Source: an uncultured Flavobacteriaceae bacterium | Lineage (GTDB): Bacteria; Bacteroidota; Bacteroidia; Flavobacteriales; Flavobacteriaceae | Reading direction: 5' to 3' | NCBI GenBank assembly: GCA_938074515.1 | Contig: CALJFV010000190.1 | Span: 1 to 6,633, forward strand | DNA length: 6,633 nt | Shown here: positions 1 to 6,633 of the stretch, piece after piece | How positions within the stretch are numbered: position 1 is the first letter of the stretch | How the letters are laid out: every line of letters begins with the position of its first letter | Notes under the pieces: generated by a model | What the model was told of the DNA's origin: nothing | The model's database searches: none | The model's input: the letters and a program-made list of their open reading frames with translations, nothing else | Translations under genes and position numbers: made by a program

Positions 1-295
1 TACATTAGAGGCCGATGAGATCGCGCAGACAGAGACATACGATGAAGAGTCTCTACACATGCGTCAATTGCTTAAGACTAAACTAATCGATATGGATCTT
101 TCTGTTCGTGCATTAAATTGTCTTAAAGCTGCAGAAGTAGACACCCTTGGCGATTTGGTTTCGTTTAACAAAAACGACCTAATGAAATTCCGCAACTTCG
201 GAAAAAAATCATTGACCGAACTTGAGGAGTTAGTCAACATCAAGGGACTTAACTTCGGTATGGATTTGTCAAAATATAAATTGGATAAAGACTAG
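1..295 (+). CDS. rpoA: RNA polymerase alpha subunit, C-terminal part (5' end outside window)
   Basis: This is the last 97 codons of the alpha subunit, which nucleates assembly of RNA polymerase and uses its C-terminal domain to contact UP-element DNA and activators. The reading frame is open from base 2, so the ATG at base 59 is an internal methionine and not the start. The first 20 or so visible residues are the acidic linker (YDEESLHM). The alpha-CTD follows, with [11 protein letters not shown] (equivalent to the E. coli DNA-contacting R265/N268 region) and the second helix-hairpin-helix segment [14 protein letters not shown] (equivalent to G296/K298/S299). The end SKYKLDKD is typical of Bacteroidota alpha subunits. 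rplQ follows after 31 bases, the usual order at the end of the ribosomal-protein operon, and the two are surely co-transcribed. The identification is essentially certain; only the N-terminal domain cannot be seen. Confidence 0.97.
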   Translation, partial: TLEADEIAQTETYDEESLHMRQLLKTKLIDMDLSVRALNCLKAAEVDTLGDLVSFNKNDLMKFRNFGKKSLTELEELVNIKGLNFGMDLSKYKLDKD

Positions 296-308
296 TTTCG
301 TAAGAAAC
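295..308 (+). other. Small GNRA-loop hairpin between rpoA and rplQ
   Basis: GTTTC (295-299) pairs perfectly with GAAAC (304-308) around a GTAA loop, which fits the stable GNRA tetraloop class. It begins at the last base of the rpoA stop codon and ends 18 bases before the rplQ start. No T-run follows, so it is not a terminator. It could be a weak mRNA-stability or spacing element, or chance in a short spacer. Confidence 0.3.
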
Positions 309-326
309 GTCGATAAAGCATAAATA

Positions 327-806
327 ATGAGACACGGTAAGAAAAATAATCATTTAGGAAGAAAAACAGCGCATAGAAAGGCGATGTTGGCTAATATGGC
401 GTGTTCACTGATTGAGCACAAGCGCATTAATACGACTGTTGCTAAAGCCAAAGCGTTAAAGCAATTTGTTGAGCCGCTTGTAACTAAGTCGAAAGAAGAT
501 ACAACACACAATCGTCGTATCGTTTTTGCACGATTGAGACAAAAAGATGCAGTTACTGCTCTTTTTCGTGATGTTGCGGTAAAAGTTGGAGACCGACCAG
601 GGGGATATACACGAATCATCAAATTGGGGAATCGATTAGGGGATAACGCTGATATGGCTCTAATAGAGTTGGTGGACTACAACGAAACATATAACGTCGG
701 TAAAGCGACTAAGAAAAAGTCAACGCGACGCGGCCGTCGTGGTGCTGCTGGTGCCGCTGCCCCAGCCGCAGTTGCCGCAGCAGACGCCGTAAAAGAAGAG
801 GAATAA
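327..806 (+). CDS. rplQ: 50S ribosomal protein L17 (bL17), long-tailed form
   Basis: L17 is a structural protein of the large ribosomal subunit. The start MRHGKK is the canonical L17 N-terminus. Family landmarks follow in order: [15 protein letters not shown] (10-24), [18 protein letters not shown] (34-51), NRRIVFARL (62-70), RPGGYTRI (90-97) and [13 protein letters not shown] (105-117). The conserved core ends near residue 118, about where the E. coli protein (127 aa) also stops. The remaining 40 or so residues form a tail: a basic patch ([13 protein letters not shown], about 126-138), an Ala/Gly/Pro run (139-154) and a final KEEE. Such extensions are common in Bacteroidota L17. There is no Shine-Dalgarno sequence upstream, only an A-rich leader. 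It is the last gene of its operon, since an intrinsic terminator begins 26 bases after the stop. Confidence 0.97.
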   Translation: MRHGKKNNHLGRKTAHRKAMLANMACSLIEHKRINTTVAKAKALKQFVEPLVTKSKEDTTHNRRIVFARLRQKDAVTALFRDVAVKVGDRPGGYTRIIKLGNRLGDNADMALIELVDYNETYNVGKATKKKSTRRGRRGAAGAAAPAAVAAADAVKEEE

Positions 807-831
807 AATGATTGATTCATTAAATTCTAAT

Positions 832-866
832 AAAGGGACTGACCATTAAAGTTAGTCCCTTTTTTT
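832..866 (+). terminator. Intrinsic terminator of the rpoA-rplQ operon
   Basis: AAAGGGACTGAC (832-843) pairs with GTTAGTCCCTTT (851-862) to give a 12-bp stem with one G-T wobble (841/853) and a 7-base loop (CATTAAA). A run of seven T (860-866) overlaps the foot of the stem. This is a classical rho-independent terminator for rightward transcription and the strongest one in the window. It separates the ribosomal-protein operon from carA. Confidence 0.9.
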
Positions 867-869
867 ATA

Positions 870-877
870 TATTTTTG
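870..877 (+). promoter_or_regulatory. Bacteroidota-type -7 promoter element for carA
   Basis: TATTTTTG matches the TAnnTTTG -7 consensus of the primary sigma factor of Bacteroidota at every fixed position. It ends 18 bases before the carA ATG, so transcription would start around 883-886 with a very short leader. The -33 position would fall within the 3' arm of the preceding terminator (about 847-855); GTTAG there is only a weak match to the TTG-type -33 element. The exact -7 match and its position just past a terminator make it a good candidate. T-rich sequence raises the chance of a random match. Confidence 0.6.
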
Positions 878-895
878 TAAAACCTTTTTTTCAAA

Positions 896-3353
<2,458 letters not shown>

Positions 3354-3427
3354 GCCCTAGGCGGTTGATTTATGATTTTTTTAACCCTCTGAACAGCGAG
3401 AAATCACCCATAAATCGGGCTATTTTT
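3354..3427 (+). terminator. Probable terminator hairpin after eno, with internal bulges
   Basis: GCCC (3354-3357) and GATTTATG (3367-3374) pair perfectly with CATAAATC (3409-3416) and GGGC (3417-3420), leaving a 9-base bulge on the left arm. Further pairing of ATTT (3375-3378) with AAAT (3401-3404) can extend the stem inward. TATTTTT (3421-3427) follows at once, as expected of an intrinsic terminator. The bulges and long loop make it less certain than the one after rplQ. An alternative stem (3363-3371 with 3401-3409, 8 of 9 pairs) uses the same GATTT and would exclude the main one. Confidence 0.45.
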
Positions 3428-3429
3428 CG

Positions 3430-3454
3430 TACTTTAGCGGTGCATTAACGCTAA
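3430..3454 (+). promoter_or_regulatory. Candidate gltA promoter/operator: near-consensus -7 box overlapping an inverted repeat
   Basis: TACTTTAG (3430-3437) matches the Bacteroidota -7 consensus TAnnTTTG at five of its six fixed positions. It overlaps an inverted repeat, TTAGCG (3434-3439) and CGCTAA (3449-3454), separated by 9 bases. The repeat would span the transcription start, where a repressor site or a 5' leader hairpin would act. It ends 18 bases before the gltA ATG. The six-base arms are short and no -33 element is evident, so both parts of this call are tentative. Confidence 0.3.
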
Positions 3455-3472
3455 CCAAAATATTTTTATTCT

Positions 3473-4759
3473 ATGTCCCAAAAAGCAACTATTGTAGTCG
3501 GTGGAAAATCATTTGAATTTCCTGTCCTTCAAGGAACAGAAAATGAGTTGTCAATTGATATCGGGGCTTTACGTGTAGTTACTGAAGGGGTGACCACTAT
3601 TGACCCTGGATTTAAAAATACGGGAAGTTGCGAAAGTGCCATAACCTTTCTTGACGGAGAGCACGGAATCTTAAGATATCGAGGTTATGCTATTGAAGAG
3701 TTGGCAGAAAAAGCAGACTTCTTGGAAGTGGCGTATCTCTTGATTTTTGGCGAGTTACCCACGCGCGATCAGTTACAAGAATTTCATAGCGACATCAAGG
3801 AGCAGTCGATTGTGGCTGAGGATATGAAGAAAATTTTGGATGGATTTCCACAGACGGCACATCCAATGGGGGTATTGGCCTCTCTTACGAGTGCCCTTGT
3901 AGCATTTAATCCAACTTCTGTTAATGTTGATAGTCACGAAGAAATGTATCGTGCCATCGTAAAGATAATGGGAAAATTCCCGGTTCTCACGGCATGGACT
4001 TATCGTAAAATGGCAGGGCTTCCTTTGGATTATGGAGATAACAGTTTGGATTATGTGGATAATTTTTTGAAGATGATGTTCAAAAAACCACAGAGTGAAT
4101 ATAAAAGTAATACCGTTATCAAGTCAGCAATGATTAAGTTGTTGATTTTGCATGCAGATCATGAGCAGAATTGCTCTACATCCACTGTGCGCTTGGTTGG
4201 TTCTTCCCATGCAGGTTTATTTGCTTCGTTAGCTGCAGGAATTAGTGCCCTTTGGGGTCCTTTGCATGGAGGGGCGAATCAAGCCGTAATCGAAATGCTA
4301 GAGGCCATAAAAGAAGATGGTGGTGATACGAAAAAGTACATGGCAAAGGCCAAAGACAAAAACGACCCATTTCGTTTGATGGGCTTTGGACACCGCGTTT
4401 ATAAAAATTTTGATCCACGCGCAAAAATTATTAAAAAAGCAGCGGATGAGGTTCTTGAAGATCTTGGCATACAAGATCCTATTTTGGATATAGCCAAAGG
4501 CCTTGAACAAGAAGCCTTGAGCGACCCGTATTTTGTGGACCGCAAGCTTTATCCAAACGTTGACTTTTATTCAGGAATCATTTATCGTGCTTTAGGCATT
4601 CCCGTACCAATGTTTACGCCAATGTTTGCTTTGGGGCGTTTGCCCGGTTGGATTGCTCAATGGCGTGAGATGCGCCTGCGCAAAGAACCGATTGGGCGTC
4701 CACGTCAATTATATACAGGAGCCACGCTTCGTGCGTTCAAGGATATTGATTATCGTTAG
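3473..4759 (+). CDS. gltA: Citrate synthase (type II, GltA class)
   Basis: Citrate synthase condenses oxaloacetate and acetyl-CoA to citrate, the entry step of the TCA cycle. The protein has the N-terminal beta domain typical of the large, hexamer-forming bacterial class (ATIVVGGKSFEFPVLQGTEN). The helical catalytic core follows, with DGEHGILRYRGYAIEELA (61-78), HADHEQNCSTSTVR (227-240), GPLHGGAN with catalytic His265, the family signature GFGHRVYKNFDPRA with His307 and Arg316, and NVDFYSG with catalytic Asp364. The C-terminus RPRQLYTGA matches the E. coli type. At 428 aa it is almost the same length as E. coli GltA (427). The short 2-methylcitrate synthases lack such an N-terminal domain, so that alternative is unlikely. 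It follows eno after 119 bases of structured spacer, and a hydrolase gene lies 67 bases downstream on the same strand, probably co-transcribed. No Shine-Dalgarno sequence is seen. Confidence 0.97.
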   Translation: MSQKATIVVGGKSFEFPVLQGTENELSIDIGALRVVTEGVTTIDPGFKNTGSCESAITFLDGEHGILRYRGYAIEELAEKADFLEVAYLLIFGELPTRDQLQEFHSDIKEQSIVAEDMKKILDGFPQTAHPMGVLASLTSALVAFNPTSVNVDSHEEMYRAIVKIMGKFPVLTAWTYRKMAGLPLDYGDNSLDYVDNFLKMMFKKPQSEYKSNTVIKSAMIKLLILHADHEQNCSTSTVRLVGSSHAGLFASLAAGISALWGPLHGGANQAVIEMLEAIKEDGGDTKKYMAKAKDKNDPFRLMGFGHRVYKNFDPRAKIIKKAADEVLEDLGIQDPILDIAKGLEQEALSDPYFVDRKLYPNVDFYSGIIYRALGIPVPMFTPMFALGRLPGWIAQWREMRLRKEPIGRPRQLYTGATLRAFKDIDYR

Positions 4760-4826
4760 TCGAAGTCGACGAAAATAATCTCTTCTCTTTCGCACAGAAG
4801 CCGCCAAAGACATAATCAGTATTCGT

Positions 4827-5744
4827 ATGGCATTTGATCTAAACATTCATGATGAAATAGGTCGTCTTAGAGCAGTAGTATTGGGCGTAGCCAAAAGTAA
4901 TGGCCCTACACCAGACCTTAAGGATGCCTACGATCCAAAGTCTGCAGAACACATCAAGGCGGGAACTTATCCTTTAGAGCAAGACATGATTCGAGAAATG
5001 GAGGCTTTTGCTCATGTCCTTGAGAAGTACGGTGTGACTGTATTTCGTCCCGAGCTTATTGAAAATTACAATCAGATTTTTGCTCGCGATATCGCCTTCG
5101 TCATTGAGGACAAAATGATTATCGCTAATATTCTAGAAGATCGATCTAAAGAAATTGATGCCTTGGAATTTCTCATGGCTCAAATCGACCCTGAAAAAAT
5201 CATAAGCTTTCCAGAGTACGCTCATATTGAAGGTGGTGATGTTATGCCTTGGGGTAATTATATATTTGTGGGGACCTTTAAGGACAAGGATTACAGAAAG
5301 TACATTACCGCCCGGACTAATATGGCTGCGGTAGAACATCTTCAAAAACTCTTTCCGCACAAAGAGGTGATTTCGTTTTCTTTAAAAAAATCAAATTTTG
5401 ATCCTCGTGAAAATGCTTTGCACCTTGACTGTTGTTTTCAACCCATTGGCAAGGGCAAGGCAATCATTCATAGAGAAGGGTTTTTAATCGAAGAGGAATA
5501 CCAATGGCTGGTTGATTTTATTGGGCCAGAAAATTTATTTCATGTGGATAAAGAGGAAATGTATCACATGAATTGCAATGTATTCTCTATTAGCCCAGAG
5601 GTTATCGTTTCAGAAAAGAGCTTCACACGATTGAATTCTTGGCTGCGCGCACAGGGATTTACTGTGGAGGAAATTCCTTATTCAGAAATTGCAAAACAAG
5701 AAGGATTACTGCGTTGTAGTACCATGCCACTTTCAAGAGCATAG
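4827..5744 (+). CDS. Guanidino-group hydrolase, arginine deiminase/DDAH-like (amidinotransferase superfamily)
   Basis: The protein belongs to the guanidino-modifying superfamily, whose members hydrolyse or transfer the guanidino group of arginine-like substrates through a Cys-thiouronium intermediate. The expected motifs occur in order: FARDIAF with Asp88, HIEGGDVMPWGN (133-144), HLD with His199 and Asp201, MNCNVFSI (248-255) and a C-terminal RCSTMPLSR holding the likely nucleophile Cys297. At 305 aa it is closer in size to DDAH/dimethylargininase and short amidinohydrolases than to classical arginine deiminase (about 400 aa). Unusual touches are Cys-Cys straight after HLD and QEGLLRC where many relatives have a Gly-rich run before the Cys. 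No signal peptide is seen, so it is probably cytoplasmic. It lies 67 bases after gltA without a clear promoter or terminator between them. The superfamily is certain; the substrate (methylarginine, arginine or other) is not. Confidence 0.85.
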   Translation: MAFDLNIHDEIGRLRAVVLGVAKSNGPTPDLKDAYDPKSAEHIKAGTYPLEQDMIREMEAFAHVLEKYGVTVFRPELIENYNQIFARDIAFVIEDKMIIANILEDRSKEIDALEFLMAQIDPEKIISFPEYAHIEGGDVMPWGNYIFVGTFKDKDYRKYITARTNMAAVEHLQKLFPHKEVISFSLKKSNFDPRENALHLDCCFQPIGKGKAIIHREGFLIEEEYQWLVDFIGPENLFHVDKEEMYHMNCNVFSISPEVIVSEKSFTRLNSWLRAQGFTVEEIPYSEIAKQEGLLRCSTMPLSRA

Positions 5745-5750
5745 TCAGTT

Positions 5751-5771
5751 TTAGCATAAGCCATCGGCTAA
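5751..5771. terminator. Weak hairpin between convergent genes
   Basis: TTAGC (5751-5755) pairs with GCTAA (5767-5771) around an 11-base loop. An alternative stem, AGCC (5759-5762) with GGCT (5766-5769), uses the same right arm. It lies in the 40-bp gap between two converging genes, where a two-way terminator would be expected, but neither strand has a proper T-run after the stem. It is a poor terminator at best. Confidence 0.25.
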
Positions 5772-5784
5772 TTAAATCACGACA

Positions 5785-6549
5785 TTAACGTCCTTCTTGC
5801 TCTAGAATCTGAGTCTTTTTCTTTAGGAATTTGAGCACCAAATAGCTTAGCCCAGTTAAAACAGTTCCATAGATAAAGAAAAGGTTTCCATCACGGTAGG
5901 TTCCACCGTTTATGTAGGCACCGCTAATGTCAAATAAACAAAACAGGATAAACATTGCGAATAAGCCATTTTTCTCCTTTTTCAGTACTTTTTTCCAGCT
6001 AAAGCTCAAGTTTGGTTTTACAAACTGACCTAAAGCGGGAATAAAGGCAGGAACCCCTTCGGCCCAGCTGGTATATTTTTCACCAAATTTGCGTCTTAAG
6101 AATTGTTCTTCTGCGAACATAATGCGTTCGTAATAAAGCCAATAAAAAAGAATAAAGATTATATTAAACCATATGTTCCCTGTGAGTAGGGCAAGTCCCC
6201 ACCACATCAAAAAATTCCCCAAATAAAGTGGGTGTCTCAAAGTAGAATAAAGCCCAGTCGTATTTAGTGTTTCGGCAACTTGTTCCTCTGTATTTCGGCC
6301 TGACGTAAATCGAGGGGTATGACCAACAGTGTATACACGGATTAACAAACCAAGAGTGCAAACTCCAAAACAAATCATTTCAAAATAAGGGTCGAACCAG
6401 AGTTGTTCGCCTTTTAAAAAATAGGTCTCTGGGTGTAATTCTTTGTAACAATAAAGAGCGTACCCTAAGACTAAAATGATTATTGGAAGATTGCTCCGAT
6501 ATTTAAATAACCATACACCTTGCTGTTCGAATTCCTCTTGTAATGCCAT
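5785..6549 (-). CDS. Integral membrane methyltransferase, isoprenylcysteine carboxyl methyltransferase (ICMT)/PEMT-like
   Basis: The 254-aa protein has about six hydrophobic segments, roughly at 20-36, 55-75, 109-124, 125-140, 195-213 and 222-242. Between and after the middle ones is the SAM-binding signature of ICMT/phospholipid methyltransferases: TTGLYSTLRHPLYLGNF (97-113, with Arg105-His106-Pro107), then an acidic/aromatic stretch YYERIMFAEEQFLRRKFG (139-156), KYTSW and VPAFIP (166-171). Relatives methylate prenylcysteine, phosphatidylethanolamine or, in Leptospira LmtA, the 1-phosphate of lipid A. Bacteria have no CaaX-processed proteins, so a lipid phosphate or envelope lipid is the likelier substrate; this is inference. 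The domain normally ends near residue 175; here a Lys-rich loop (186-193) and two more membrane segments follow. It converges with the hydrolase gene, 40 bases apart. The ATG is followed by a hydrophilic cytoplasmic-looking N-terminus. No promoter consensus was found upstream. Confidence 0.75.
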   Translation of the reverse strand: MALQEEFEQQGVWLFKYRSNLPIIILVLGYALYCYKELHPETYFLKGEQLWFDPYFEMICFGVCTLGLLIRVYTVGHTPRFTSGRNTEEQVAETLNTTGLYSTLRHPLYLGNFLMWWGLALLTGNIWFNIIFILFYWLYYERIMFAEEQFLRRKFGEKYTSWAEGVPAFIPALGQFVKPNLSFSWKKVLKKEKNGLFAMFILFCLFDISGAYINGGTYRDGNLFFIYGTVLTGLSYLVLKFLKKKTQILEQEGR

Positions 6550-6621
6550 AGTAAATTGGTTTGTTGTTAATTATTGTATTTTTTCTGGTTGTTTATTGAT
6601 GTTTATGCAGAGAAAAAAACA

Positions 6622-6633
6622 ATGAAAATTTTA
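6622..6633 (+). CDS. Possible start of a divergent gene (first four codons, MKIL)
   Basis: ATG AAA ATT TTA ends exactly at the window edge and is preceded by an A-rich stretch (6609-6621) like the leaders in this genome. MKIL is a common start for bacterial proteins. The 72 bases between it and the methyltransferase start would be a shared divergent promoter region, in which I see TATTTTTT (6577-6584, last base off the -7 consensus). Four codons cannot establish a gene or its function. Confidence 0.3.

Noticed and set aside
293..300. TAGTTTCG at the rpoA stop as a promoter for rplQ.
   Set aside because: It misses the -7 consensus at one fixed position, overlaps the stop codon, and rplQ is normally co-transcribed with rpoA; a separate promoter is not needed.
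350..622. A 90-codon open frame on the minus strand opposite rplQ.
   Set aside because: It lies wholly inside the strongly conserved L17 gene, its translation resembles no family I know, and it is explained by the codon pattern of the forward gene.
4298..4510. Minus-strand open frames (70 and 60 codons) inside gltA, one with hydrophobic stretches.
   Set aside because: The hydrophobic look comes from reading the antisense of Lys-rich codons in a conserved part of citrate synthase; no leader or partner gene supports it.
4759..4770. GTCG-AAGT-CGAC palindrome just after gltA as a terminator.
   Set aside because: The stem is only 4 bp, the next bases are GAAAATAATC and not a T-run, and the downstream gene on the same strand seems to rely on read-through.
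6164..6373. A 69-codon minus-strand open frame within the methyltransferase gene.
   Set aside because: It is an alternative frame on the same strand over the conserved SAM-binding region, where the main frame clearly encodes the family motif.

Overview
The window looks like ordinary chromosomal housekeeping DNA from a member of the Bacteroidota, most probably a flavobacterium (order Flavobacteriales). Four things point there. No gene is preceded by a Shine-Dalgarno sequence; the leaders are A/T-rich. Exact copies of the Bacteroidota -7 promoter element TAnnTTTG lie in front of two genes. The L17 protein has the long Ala-rich tail common in this phylum. The proteins and the order rpoA-rplQ-carA-eno-gltA-(amidinohydrolase) match what I recall of flavobacterial genomes. 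The genus cannot be named from the sequence.

Layout, left to right. Bases 1-295 are the 3' end of rpoA (RNA polymerase alpha, C-terminal domain), followed closely by rplQ (ribosomal protein L17, 327-806). These close the large ribosomal-protein operon, which ends at a strong intrinsic terminator (832-866). A new unit begins at once, with a -7 element four bases beyond the terminator. It holds carA (carbamoyl-phosphate synthase small subunit, 896-2005), then eno (enolase, 2067-3353, with its own apparent promoter), then gltA (citrate synthase, 3473-4759) and an arginine deiminase/DDAH-like hydrolase (4827-5744). The eno-gltA gap is a 119-bp spacer rich in inverted repeats. On the opposite strand, converging with these, is a membrane methyltransferase of the isoprenylcysteine carboxyl methyltransferase/phospholipid methyltransferase type (5785-6549). 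The last 12 bases may be the first four codons of a divergent gene.

Functionally, the window links the end of the transcription/translation operon to central metabolism. Enolase makes phosphoenolpyruvate near the end of glycolysis, citrate synthase admits acetyl-CoA to the TCA cycle, and CarA supplies glutamine-derived ammonia for carbamoyl phosphate, the precursor of pyrimidines and arginine. The guanidino-hydrolase could touch arginine or methylarginine turnover, but its substrate cannot be read from the sequence. All full-length enzymes are intact, with catalytic residues in place.

I found no mobile element, CRISPR array, tRNA, rRNA or recognisable novel system. The points worth a second look are the structured eno-gltA spacer, the terminator-promoter junction before carA, the substrate of the guanidino-hydrolase, and the membrane methyltransferase with its extra C-terminal membrane segments. 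No gene-free stretch exceeds 300 bases; the longest is the 119-bp eno-gltA spacer.
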